Positions 45,249-53,462 of a stretch of 64,000 nucleotides of DNA are shown piece by piece. The notes below the pieces were generated by a model, which worked only from the letters and a program-made list of their open reading frames with translations, was not told the origin of the DNA and searched no databases. Position 1 is the stretch's first letter. Each line of letters starts with the position of its first letter. The translations under genes were made by a program, and so were the position numbers. The DNA comes from Neobacillus cucumis. Its GTDB lineage: Bacteria; Bacillota; Bacilli; Bacillales; Cytobacillaceae. Location: the NCBI RefSeq assembly GCF_002860255.1, contig NZ_PGVE01000064.1, positions 124,001 to 188,000 of the forward strand. Reading direction: 5' to 3'.

Positions 45249-46112
45249 TTAATCTTTTTTTGCGTAGGTCCAACTGCCTTCCTGATAGATCTTTCCTTCT
45301 TTCATTAACTTGCCTAATGCCCGTTTAAAAGCTCCTTTACTGAGACCAAAACGTTCTTGGATATCTTCTGGCATACTTTTATCATTATATGGCATCGCAC
45401 CATTTCGGCTCATCAAGTATTCATAGATGTGAGCTGAATCTAGATCTTGGGATTCCTCTTTTCTTGCAAGTAAGGATACATTGATTGTCCCATCTTCTTT
45501 AACATCAATAATCCGTCCTTCAACTTTTTGACCTAAACGAGGCTCGACCATCCGTTGTGATTCATGGATAAATCCTTTGAACCCCTCAATTGTGTAAACC
45601 CAGCTGCCGACCTTGGCAGTTCGATAAATATGCCCTTGTATATTCTTGTTAAAATCCTTTCTGGTTGCATCAATCGAGATGGATTGAATTACCTGGTCAC
45701 TCGCCAACCGGGCATAAAGCAAGTTACTCCGATTTACCCTTAAAGTAATATAAACCATATCCCCTTCGTTCGGCCATACTGACTGGTGAGCAGGGAGATC
45801 GTCTGCACCTAACAAAATGTCCTTAGGAAGACCGATGTTTAAAAATACACCGATTTTCGGATTCGTATCTGTCACTTTGACCCAGGCATAAGTACCAACA
45901 GAAAGCTCCGGTATTGTCATAGAAGCGGAAATTCTTCCTTGAGAATCGGTAAATAAAAAGACCTCTACCTCGTCCCCTTCCGCCAATTCTTGCTGCGCTT
46001 GGTTTTTATGCAATAAAACATCCTCATTACCATCTGTTAAAAAATATCCGAAATCCGCAATTCGAGCGACGGTTAATATAGTAGTTTGACCAATATGTTC
46101 AGTTAAAGACAT
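45249..46112 (-). CDS. yitL: S1-domain RNA-binding protein of the CvfB/YitL family
   Basis: A 287-residue protein from ATG 46112, preceded by AAGGAG. The frame continues upstream to 46226, but those 38 codons run into the repeat element at 46138-46290 and have no ribosome site. The protein is built from tandem S1-like OB domains (QTTILTVARIADFGYFLTDG, WVYTIEGFKGFIHESQ, QKVEGRIIDVKEDGTINVSL) and a C-terminal winged helix (MPEDIQERFGLSKGAFKRALGKL). CvfB in Staphylococcus controls virulence and post-transcriptional expression. Here it probably binds RNA. Confidence 0.88.
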   Translation of the reverse strand: MSLTEHIGQTTILTVARIADFGYFLTDGNEDVLLHKNQAQQELAEGDEVEVFLFTDSQGRISASMTIPELSVGTYAWVKVTDTNPKIGVFLNIGLPKDILLGADDLPAHQSVWPNEGDMVYITLRVNRSNLLYARLASDQVIQSISIDATRKDFNKNIQGHIYRTAKVGSWVYTIEGFKGFIHESQRMVEPRLGQKVEGRIIDVKEDGTINVSLLARKEESQDLDSAHIYEYLMSRNGAMPYNDKSMPEDIQERFGLSKGAFKRALGKLMKEGKIYQEGSWTYAKKD

Positions 46113-46137
46113 TTTTTCTAACTCCTTTTTTTCTATG

Positions 46138-46290
46138 TTAAGGCGCTTCCGCTTTTCTTCTTGTCTAGCTTCAGCGCCTAGGGGCTCGGGGTCATAAGCC
46201 AATCCGTCAAGAAGGTTAAAGAACAACCTTCTCGCCGGCTCGGCTTATGCCTGTCGCCCCTAATCAAGGCGCTTCCGCTTTTCGTGCTTG
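46138..46290. repeat. Stem-loop repeat element upstream of yitL
   Basis: Bounded by two direct copies of AAGGCGCTTCCGCTTTTC (46140 and 46263), the interior holds a long imperfect stem (TAAGCCAATCCGTCAAGAAGG against CCTTCTCGCCGGCTCGGCTTA) and an outer GCGCC/GGCGC pair. It is GC-richer than its surroundings. It closely resembles a dispersed intergenic repeat that I know from many Bacillus genomes (TCTAGCTTCAGCGCCTAG core). Only one copy is in this window. Confidence 0.7.
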
Positions 46291-46371
46291 TTTGACCTGC
46301 TATATTTTACTATAATGTACCCGTAAAGGGAAACTTTAGCAGCAATGTATCAAAATATTGGAGGGATGGCT

Positions 46372-46863
46372 ATGTCTAAAGACAGCTCATTTGATATTGT
46401 ATCCAAAGTAGACTTTTCTGAAGTCACTAATGCTATCACGCAAACCATGAAAGAAATTGGGACACGCTATGATTTTAAAGGTAGTAAAAGTGAAGTAACG
46501 CTCGATAAAGAAGAACTTGTTCTTGTTTCCGATGACGAATATAAAATGGACCAGTTAAAGGACGTCTTATTTAGTAAATTAATTAAGCGTGGCGTTCCGG
46601 TTAAAAATCTCGATTACGGTAAAATTGAAAAAGCTTCTGGAGGCACTGTTCGGCAGCGCGCAAAGCTTGCCCAAGGAATCGATAAAGAAAACGCAAAAAA
46701 AATTAATACTATTATTAAAAATAGCGGCGTAAAAGTAAAAAGTCAGGTGCAGGACGACCAAGTCCGGGTAACCGGCAAAAGCCGAGACGACCTGCAAAAA
46801 ATTATTTCTTTAGTTCGCGATGCTGACCTAAGTATTGACGTTCAATTTATTAATTATCGATAA
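46372..46863 (+). CDS. yajQ: YajQ family nucleotide-binding protein (UPF0234)
   Basis: A 163-residue protein from ATG 46372, with GGAGG seven bases upstream; longer starts at 46345 and 46366 are badly spaced. Family pattern: [33 protein letters not shown] and [18 protein letters not shown]. Two ferredoxin-like domains. Homologues bind nucleotides, including c-di-GMP in Xanthomonas, and tRNA. Here the function is unknown. Followed by a terminator. Confidence 0.93.
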   Translation: MSKDSSFDIVSKVDFSEVTNAITQTMKEIGTRYDFKGSKSEVTLDKEELVLVSDDEYKMDQLKDVLFSKLIKRGVPVKNLDYGKIEKASGGTVRQRAKLAQGIDKENAKKINTIIKNSGVKVKSQVQDDQVRVTGKSRDDLQKIISLVRDADLSIDVQFINYR

Positions 46864-46913
46864 TAAAAACTCAGGACAATGACGTTTTACTGCTCATTGT
46901 GACGGGTAATATT

Positions 46914-46946
46914 AAAGGCGTAAGGAAATCATCCTTCGCCTTTTTT
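46914..46946 (+). terminator. Terminator of yajQ
   Basis: AAAGGCG-TAAGGA pairs with TCCTT-CGCCTTT around AATCA, followed by TTTTATT. Confidence 0.8.
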
Positions 46947-47013
46947 ATTTTTGACATGAATTTGGCTATTTTTTCTCACACTAACAGTGAATAAACATTG
47001 GGAGGTTAAGAGA

Positions 47014-47886
47014 ATGAGTAATAACCAACAGCAACAAAAAAATACCTTTCCGCCACAGCATCAGAATCACCAGCCTGGGGTAGAAAGTGAAATGAATCCT
47101 CGTCCGGTTTCAGTAGATTCTAATTATAAACCGGGCGGAAAATTAGCAGGTAAAACTGCGATTATTACGGGTGGTGACAGCGGCATTGGAAAATCCGTTG
47201 CTATTTATTTCGCAAAGGAGGGTGCTGATGTCGCCATTGTTTATCTAGAAGAACATCAAGATGCTGAGGAAACAAAGCAGCTAATTGGAGCAGAAGGCCG
47301 TAAATGCCTGCTATTCTCAGGTGATATCGGTTCAGAAGATACTTGTAAGGAGATTGTCAACAGTACCATCAACCAATTTCAGAAATTAGATATTCTTGTG
47401 AACAATGCTGCTGAGCAGCATCCACAGGAAAGTTTGTTAAATATTACATCTGCCCAGTTGGAAAAAACCTTCAGAACCAATATTTTTTCCTTCTTTTATA
47501 TGACAAAAATGGCTCTGCCTCATTTAAAAAAGGGAGCATCAATTATTAATACTGCTTCCATAACAGCTTATCATGGAAATGAACAATTATTAGATTATTC
47601 AGCTACTAAAGGAGCGATTGTCTCCTTTACACGATCTTTAGCAATGTCTCTGGCAAAACAGGGAATACGTGTAAATGGGGTCGCTCCAGGTCCAATTTGG
47701 ACTCCTCTAATTCCTTCCACATTTCCTGAGGATCAAGTAGCGGCTTTTGGGTCAAATACACCGCTGGGGAGAGCAGGACAGCCTCATGAATTAGCACCGA
47801 GCTATGTATTTCTGGCCTCCGATGACTCTTCGTATGTAAGCGGCCAAATGATCCACGTAAATGGCGGTACTATTGTGAACGGTTAA
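47014..47886 (+). CDS. Short-chain dehydrogenase/reductase (YhdF/YdaD type)
   Basis: A 290-residue SDR from ATG 47014 preceded by GGGAGGTT; a frame of 9 codons upstream is not used. A polar, glutamine-rich N-terminal tail (about 45 residues) comes first, then GGDSGIGKSVA (the TGxxxGIG cofactor loop, as ITGGDSGIG), NNAAEQHP, and the catalytic YSATKGA. This long-tail type in Bacillus is YhdF or YdaD, general-stress or spore-related oxidoreductases. The substrate is unknown. Confidence 0.87.
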   Translation: MSNNQQQQKNTFPPQHQNHQPGVESEMNPRPVSVDSNYKPGGKLAGKTAIITGGDSGIGKSVAIYFAKEGADVAIVYLEEHQDAEETKQLIGAEGRKCLLFSGDIGSEDTCKEIVNSTINQFQKLDILVNNAAEQHPQESLLNITSAQLEKTFRTNIFSFFYMTKMALPHLKKGASIINTASITAYHGNEQLLDYSATKGAIVSFTRSLAMSLAKQGIRVNGVAPGPIWTPLIPSTFPEDQVAAFGSNTPLGRAGQPHELAPSYVFLASDDSSYVSGQMIHVNGGTIVNG

Positions 47887-47918
47887 AAAAATCGGCGGAA
47901 GATCTTCCGCCGATTTCA
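47887..47918. terminator. Bidirectional terminator between the SDR gene and the amylase-like gene
   Basis: A near-perfect palindrome AAATCGGCGGAAG-AT-CTTCCGCCGATTT with adjacent A/T runs. Confidence 0.85.
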
Positions 47919-49418
47919 TTATTCTGCTTTTCTACCGCGTTTAATAATTAAGAATACGAAGATTAAAGCCAAGATAACCACACCGACCAAAGCGGCTATG
48001 AAGGGGAAGTTCAACCCGCTTTTTTCAGTGAGCACATAGATTTCTGAATTATCACGGTCCACAATTAAGATATATTCATTATTGTGATTTCTTACCAGAT
48101 CACCTGCAAGTAAACCGCGAAGCTCCTTATCGGGAGCTAATTGTTTGTCCGTTAACATCACCTTTTGTGATTTTGTTGAATTGTTTATCGCAATAATAGA
48201 CGTTTCCCCTTTATAGACACGCTTATATACCACCATTCCTCCTTTATCATAAAGCATGTCCATTGTCCCTCTTGTTAAGGAAGGCAGCTGGTTTCTTAGT
48301 TCGCCAACCTTGGTAGTATAATCAATTAGATCTTTTTCAGTTCGGAAGTTCATTTGCCTGCGATTATCAGGAGTTTTCCCACCTATTAATGCAATATCTG
48401 TCCCATAATAATAAACTGGAATTCCTGGAGTTGTATAAAGGTATGTCAAGGCCGTTTTCCAACGAGAACCTGGAAATTGCCGATTATCCACTATATCCGT
48501 TGTAAAGCGAACGGTATACTCATTATCAAAGAAATTTGCCATTAATTCAGGTTTGGCAGCCTTAACTGAACCTGAGTTTACATTTGAAAAAGACTGATTA
48601 GTTGTGGCAAATGCCTTTCTTAATTTTACACTTTGGGCATAATTAAACACGCTGTCAATCCCAGTATTCTGATACTTTACTGCATCTATATCAGTATCTT
48701 CTGATGGCACACCCATTAAGAAAAAGTTCTTTTTCTCTTTCTTAACTGCTTTTGAAAAATCAGTCCAAAAGCTTAATGGAACTTGATTAACCGCAGGCAG
48801 ACTATATCCGTCAATATCTGTTTTGTTAATCCACCATTTTGCAGACTCAATCAGATATTTTTTTACTTCAGGGTTGTCCTGATTCAGGTCAGGCAATCCA
48901 TCCACCCACTCGTTTTCCCCATCAGACTGATTCTGTTTAGGATGATACCAGTTCTTTTTGCTAGGATCATTTACCCAAGGATGATCGAGAGCGGTATTAT
49001 TTGTTACAAAATCAATAATTACCCTCATCTTCCGCTTATGTGCTTCTTTGACAAGCTTTTGAAAGGTATTGATTGAACCGAAATGCTCATCCGTTTTATA
49101 AAAATCCTTTATCCAATAACCATGATAGCCATTTTTGGTATTGTCAAAGATGGGAGTTAAACGAATGGATGTAAAACCCATATCATGTATGTAATCTAAT
49201 TTGTCAATAATCCCCTGAAAATCACCGCCATTATAAGCAAATGGATCTTTTGCATTTACATCCATATCATCTTTTATATCCCCATCATTAAATCGGTCTA
49301 CCATTATCGAGTAAATAGATTCATCCTGCCACAAACGATTTTCCTTTTTTACTGCTGCATGGGCAGGCAGAGACGAACATAGTAAAAAGGTTAAAAATAA
49401 AAGCGTTATTTTTTTCAT
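47919..49418 (-). CDS. Membrane-anchored alpha-amylase-family (GH13) protein, catalytic residues replaced
   Basis: A 499-residue protein from ATG 49418 (AGGAGG upstream). A signal peptide (residues 1-21, ending PAHA) and a C-terminal helix with a basic tail (FPFIAALVGVVILALIFV) suggest a wall-facing domain tied to the membrane. The GH13 barrel is clear: IYSIMVDRFNDGD, GGDFQGIIDKLDYI, PGIPVYYYGTDIAL. However the four conserved regions are altered: region I ends NN instead of NH, region II is DGYSLPAVNQ where RxDxxKH is expected, region III is FLMGVPSED where the general-acid Glu is expected, and region IV is FDNEY instead of DNHD. Nucleophile, acid/base and third Asp are all missing. Probably not a hydrolase. 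Confidence 0.85.
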   Translation of the reverse strand: MKKITLLFLTFLLCSSLPAHAAVKKENRLWQDESIYSIMVDRFNDGDIKDDMDVNAKDPFAYNGGDFQGIIDKLDYIHDMGFTSIRLTPIFDNTKNGYHGYWIKDFYKTDEHFGSINTFQKLVKEAHKRKMRVIIDFVTNNTALDHPWVNDPSKKNWYHPKQNQSDGENEWVDGLPDLNQDNPEVKKYLIESAKWWINKTDIDGYSLPAVNQVPLSFWTDFSKAVKKEKKNFFLMGVPSEDTDIDAVKYQNTGIDSVFNYAQSVKLRKAFATTNQSFSNVNSGSVKAAKPELMANFFDNEYTVRFTTDIVDNRQFPGSRWKTALTYLYTTPGIPVYYYGTDIALIGGKTPDNRRQMNFRTEKDLIDYTTKVGELRNQLPSLTRGTMDMLYDKGGMVVYKRVYKGETSIIAINNSTKSQKVMLTDKQLAPDKELRGLLAGDLVRNHNNEYILIVDRDNSEIYVLTEKSGLNFPFIAALVGVVILALIFVFLIIKRGRKAE

Positions 49419-49543
49419 ACGTTTTCCTCCTCTAAAAAAGGAAGAGGTAGGCTCCCTCTTCCCAATTCTCATTTTAATCTAATAGCGTTTTTATTCCAAA
49501 TTTTTATAATAAATTTTTGAATAATAGAGCTTTGATCTTTGAA

Positions 49544-51391
49544 TTAATTAACCATATTTATATTATAATTTTTAAACCAGGTATGGAACTGAATCAAATA
49601 GGCTATTAATTGCGGCCCCGTCATGAGCTGGCCGAACCACGGTTCCTTAAATGAATCCCCGCCTGATTCTACGATACTTTGTAATTGTTCCTTTTGGAAA
49701 AACTCATGCAATACCGAGGATTTATCCTGTAAGATTGCTTCCATCCATTTTTGGATAGCAGCTGTATATTCAGGATTATGTGTTTTTGGATACGGGCTTT
49801 TCTTACGATAAAGAACTTCTTCTGGTAAGATCCCCTCAAAAGCTTTACGCAGAAGTCCTTTTTCCCTGCCTCGATACATTTTCATATCCCACGGAATATT
49901 CCACAAATATTCCACAAGCCGATGATCCGCAAATGGCACCCGTACCTCAAGGCTTGCCCCCATACTCATCCTGTCTTTTCTATCGAGTAAGGTGGTCATG
50001 AACCAAGTCATATTAATATAAAATAATTCTCTTCGCTTAGCTTCTTCAAAGCTTTCTCCTTCTAGTTTAGGAGTTTCTGCAATGGCTTGTTGATATTGCT
50101 CCATGCAAAATTCACTTAATTTTAATTTATCACGCCAATAAGGCTTTAGAAGATTCTGGCGTTCATTAACGGAACGCATCCATGGAAAACCTGGCCTCTC
50201 TAAATCCTGTTTTCGATGAAACCATGGATACCCCCCGAAAATTTCATCCGCACATTCTCCAGACAAACTAACAACGAAGTCCTTTTTAATTTCTTTACAG
50301 AACCAGAGTAAGGAGGAATCTACATCCGCCATTCCAGGGAAATCTCTAACGGTTGTGGCTTCTACAAGATCATGAACTAATTGTGCTTGTGAAATGGTCT
50401 TATTGTGGTGTTGAGTAGCAAACGTATCTGTCATCATTTGTATGAATGTTCCGTCTGCATCTGGCTGAAATTCATTCGAAGTGAAATACTGGTCATTACC
50501 TTCATAATCAATCGAATAAGTATGAAGCTGCCCTTTTCCTTGGTCCTCAAATCCTTTTGCTGCAATTGCCGTAATAATACTTGAATCGAGTCCGCCAGAT
50601 AAAAAAGTACATAGTGGTACATCGGAAACTAACTGTCTTGTCACTGCATCCGTCACTAAATAACGGACCTTCTCTGCTGTTTCCTCCACACTTTCTTTAT
50701 GTTCCTCACTTTTTACATTCCAATAACGCCAAATCTTTAAACCGTTTCGTGAAAAAGTTAAGGCATGGGCAGGGCGGAGTTCTTTCACCCCTTTGAAAAT
50801 ACCAGACCCCGGTGACCTTGATGGGCCTACCCCAAGAACCTCGGCCAGCCCTTCACGGGTGATCTCTGTTTTCATTTCCGGGTGAGCTAAAATAGCTTTT
50901 ATTTCCGAGGCAAAAATGATTCCCTTTTGATGTTCTGTGAAAAATAAAGGCTTAACACCTAGGCGGTCTCTTCCAATAAAGAGCTGCTCCCTTTTTGGAT
51001 CCCAAATGGCAAAGGAGAAGATTCCATTTAAATGATTTACGCACTCTTCCGCCCATTCTATATAGGCAGTTAACAGGACTTCAGTATCAGAATGACCTTT
51101 AAAAGAATATCCTTTAGTAAGAAGGATTTTGCGAAGATCTTCAGTGTTGTATAATTCCCCATTATAGCAAATGGTGTAATCAAAACCTTCTTTGTGTTTG
51201 GTCATTGGCTGTCTTCCCCCTTCAGGGTCAACCACTATTAGTCTTTTATGACCAAAGCCAGCATGTATATCATGCCAGATATTTGTTTCATCTGGACCTC
51301 TTTTTGCCAATGTATTCGCCATTTTCACAAGGGTTTCTGTTTCGTTCTTTATTGCTTTATTAAAATCTACCCATCCTGAGATTCCGCACAT
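49544..51391 (-). CDS. asnO: Glutamine-hydrolysing asparagine synthase (AsnO type)
   Basis: A 615-residue asparagine synthetase B. The start is placed at ATG 51391, because Cys2 must be the N-terminal nucleophile (MCGISGW); the ATG at 51397 adds two residues. The class-II amidotransferase domain (to about residue 200, with RGPDETN and CYNGELYN) is followed by the synthetase domain with the PP-loop FLSGGLDSS. It converts aspartate, ATP and glutamine to asparagine. In B. subtilis AsnO (YisO) belongs to sporulation metabolism. Ribosome site GGGAG. Confidence 0.93.
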   Translation of the reverse strand: MCGISGWVDFNKAIKNETETLVKMANTLAKRGPDETNIWHDIHAGFGHKRLIVVDPEGGRQPMTKHKEGFDYTICYNGELYNTEDLRKILLTKGYSFKGHSDTEVLLTAYIEWAEECVNHLNGIFSFAIWDPKREQLFIGRDRLGVKPLFFTEHQKGIIFASEIKAILAHPEMKTEITREGLAEVLGVGPSRSPGSGIFKGVKELRPAHALTFSRNGLKIWRYWNVKSEEHKESVEETAEKVRYLVTDAVTRQLVSDVPLCTFLSGGLDSSIITAIAAKGFEDQGKGQLHTYSIDYEGNDQYFTSNEFQPDADGTFIQMMTDTFATQHHNKTISQAQLVHDLVEATTVRDFPGMADVDSSLLWFCKEIKKDFVVSLSGECADEIFGGYPWFHRKQDLERPGFPWMRSVNERQNLLKPYWRDKLKLSEFCMEQYQQAIAETPKLEGESFEEAKRRELFYINMTWFMTTLLDRKDRMSMGASLEVRVPFADHRLVEYLWNIPWDMKMYRGREKGLLRKAFEGILPEEVLYRKKSPYPKTHNPEYTAAIQKWMEAILQDKSSVLHEFFQKEQLQSIVESGGDSFKEPWFGQLMTGPQLIAYLIQFHTWFKNYNINMVN

Positions 51392-51625
51392 TCGCATCTC
51401 ACTCCCTTACAAATAAATAACTGAACAGGTATTACATGCTCTATACTATTCAGCCCAGATTAAATGGTTAATTGTCCCAAATAGAATGGTACAAACACAA
51501 CAAGGAAACACGGTTTCTTAGAAATAAAAAATTTTTATACTTAAGTTTTAGAAATAACCAGGTTATAAAAACACAAGAAGATGTCTAAAAAGAAAAATGA
51601 AAGCAACTGTGCACGGAGGTTAGTG

Positions 51626-52189
51626 ATGAATCGACAACAGCGATTAAGACTATATGATTTTCAACAGCGAGCTTACAATGTAGGAACAGTCGAACAAATA
51701 AATGATCAATGGATATTTTTCGATGAAGAGTCTGAAGAAGCAACAATGTTAGATGACTTTATTCATCAAGAGATAGAGGTATTCCGGTTAAACCGATGGA
51801 AGAAAGGTATTTTGAGTGAACCCGGAAAAGTTATTTGTGGGAAAGAAGCGATTATGCTTCGTGATCACGACACCATTAGAATGAGAAAACACTTAATTTA
51901 CTCTCTTGAGAGACTTCTGGATGGGGTGAATGATGACGCCTTTTTTCAGTTTGTAACGACCTTAAATTCTTTAAACTTTTCCATTTACGATTGCATCTAT
52001 TGTTACAACCATTTATCTTTTTTATCGGACGAAAATCGAAAAGATGGGGTAAATTTTATGGTGTTTGATAACCAAGAGCAAATTTGTAATGTTCAGCATC
52101 ATTTCTGTTATTTTGAAAAAGTTAATGACCGGTTTGAATTCACGTTAAACACCGGAAAACGATTAGTCATTGAAAAAATGATTTCATAA
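51626..52189 (+). CDS. Conserved hypothetical protein, DUF2777-like
   Basis: A 187-residue protein from ATG 51626, with GGAGG upstream; the frame opens 45 bases before. Pattern MNRQQRLRLYDFQQRAYNVG, then INDQWIFFDEESEEATMLDDF, EVFRLNRWKKGIL. It has several cysteines and histidines in the second half (YDCIYCYNHL, CNVQHHFCYFEK), which could be metal ligands. I associate it with DUF2777 by memory only. It diverges from asnO and precedes a terminator shared with moeB. Function unknown. Confidence 0.7.
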   Translation: MNRQQRLRLYDFQQRAYNVGTVEQINDQWIFFDEESEEATMLDDFIHQEIEVFRLNRWKKGILSEPGKVICGKEAIMLRDHDTIRMRKHLIYSLERLLDGVNDDAFFQFVTTLNSLNFSIYDCIYCYNHLSFLSDENRKDGVNFMVFDNQEQICNVQHHFCYFEKVNDRFEFTLNTGKRLVIEKMIS

Positions 52190-52222
52190 AAAGAAGGCTG
52201 GGACACTCCCCCAGCCTTCACT
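52190..52222. terminator. Terminator between the DUF2777-like gene and moeB
   Basis: GAAGGCTGGG and CCCAGCCTTC arms with a 7-base loop. On the minus strand a TTTTTATG tract follows. Confidence 0.8.
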
Positions 52223-52225
52223 TAT

Positions 52226-53257
52226 TTAACTACCTATGTACTTTGAGTATAGCTGTTTGGCTATAACAATATCATTAGTCCCATGGATGAGGACACGGCC
52301 ATCTTTAAAAACCACTATAGAAAGTTCTTCATTCGGAGAAAAACGAAGTAAAAATTCATTAAATGATACTTTTCCACTTTTTTGAAGGTTTGCAGCTGTC
52401 CTTTTTAAATCTAACTCGCCTTTATGTTTGGGACTGATTTGGACTGTATCACGCCCGCAAAGCGTTGTGTATGCAACCTGTTTGCCGGAAGAACGATTTA
52501 TAAAATCAAATTGGCCTTGCCCGCAAGCAGGACAATTTGGATTCTTTCCTTCTGAAATTTCCATTTGCATAGTTGAATGGTCCCAAATATCAATTTGCTC
52601 AAGATTAGGTGTTGTTTCGGCTCCTAAAATTACTTTAATGGTTTCCATTGCCTGATATGATCCTATGATATCGGTTAAAGGTGACAATACCCCCACTGTA
52701 TCACATGTCTCTCCATTGCTGCTCGGAACATGTGGGAAAAGACAACGGTAACAGGGGGTTACCCCTGGCTTGATAACAGCAAACATTCCCCGCGAACTTA
52801 CCGCGGCTCCATGTACCCATGGAATCCTATGCTTTACAGCTACATCATTTATTAAAAAACGAGTCATAAAATTATCCGTTCCATCGACAATTACGTCCAT
52901 TCCAGATAATAGCTCTTCGGCATTGTCAAGATTTAAATCGGCAATAACCGCATCTACCGTAACAGCAGAATTGATCTCCTTTAACCTTTTTTGAGCGGCA
53001 ATTGCCTTCGGAAGCTGCTTGCGCGCATCCTCCTCCGTATAGAGCATTTGCCGCTGCAGATTGGACCATTCTACTAAATCCCGATCAATCAGCCTTATGT
53101 ACCCAATCCCAGACCGGACCAGATGATTAGCAATTACAGTCCCAAGTGCACCGGCCCCAATAATGGCTACCCGGCTCCCCAGCAATTTTCTTTGCCCTTC
53201 TTCCCCAACTGCTTGAAAAAGGATTTGTCTTGAATACCTGTCTAAATCATTTTTCAT
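52226..53257 (-). CDS. moeB: MoeB/ThiF-like E1 adenylyltransferase
   Basis: A 343-residue E1-like enzyme. The Rossmann GAGALG is at residues 34-39, the family Asp/Arg in RLIDRDLVEWSNLQRQ, and zinc pairs are CYRC and NCPAC. The E1 cysteine lies in GETCDTVGVLSP. Adenylates the C-terminal Gly-Gly of MoaD or ThiS. The C-terminal ~70 residues form an extra small domain (NEFLLRFSPNEELSIVVFKDGR) as in Bacillus MoeB. It diverges from the AOR gene and is the likely partner of the MoaD-like protein 2.4 kb away. Ribosome site GAGGGGAG. Confidence 0.9.
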   Translation of the reverse strand: MKNDLDRYSRQILFQAVGEEGQRKLLGSRVAIIGAGALGTVIANHLVRSGIGYIRLIDRDLVEWSNLQRQMLYTEEDARKQLPKAIAAQKRLKEINSAVTVDAVIADLNLDNAEELLSGMDVIVDGTDNFMTRFLINDVAVKHRIPWVHGAAVSSRGMFAVIKPGVTPCYRCLFPHVPSSNGETCDTVGVLSPLTDIIGSYQAMETIKVILGAETTPNLEQIDIWDHSTMQMEISEGKNPNCPACGQGQFDFINRSSGKQVAYTTLCGRDTVQISPKHKGELDLKRTAANLQKSGKVSFNEFLLRFSPNEELSIVVFKDGRVLIHGTNDIVIAKQLYSKYIGS

Positions 53258-53363
53258 GAGCTCCCCTCTTTTCTACCCACAATCCAGTCAGTTTAATTTT
53301 ATCTTAACAAATAATTGTCTGATATAACTAAATATTTTAATTTTAATAAAACTAGAAAAATTG

Positions 53364-53369
53364 TATAAT
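53364..53369 (+). promoter_or_regulatory. Candidate -10 box of the AOR gene
   Basis: TATAAT in TTGTATAATAGA, with TTTTAA 17 bases upstream as a weak -35. A start near 53376 would leave an 85-base leader containing the hairpin at 53400. Confidence 0.5.
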
Positions 53370-53399
53370 AGAAATTAAATAATTAGCAAATTTTGGAGA

Positions 53400-53428
53400 A
53401 ATCTCTTGACTTCCTAAGTTAAGAGATT
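53400..53428 (+). other. Leader hairpin before the AOR gene
   Basis: AATCTCTTGAC pairs with GTTAAGAGATT (11 bp, one G-U) around TTCCTAA. It lies between the candidate promoter and the ribosome site, without a T run. Its function is unknown. Confidence 0.55.
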
Positions 53429-53462
53429 CAAATAAAAAGGTAAACAGAAAAGAGGGGAATTT

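Noticed and set aside
45066..45308. 80-residue plus-strand frame between yitS and yitL
   Set aside because: Overlaps the DUF3941 gene and the end of yitL on the other strand; those have ribosome sites.
46113..46226. Extended N-terminus of yitL
   Set aside because: The extra codons run into a dispersed stem-loop repeat and there is a proper ribosome site at the downstream ATG 46112.
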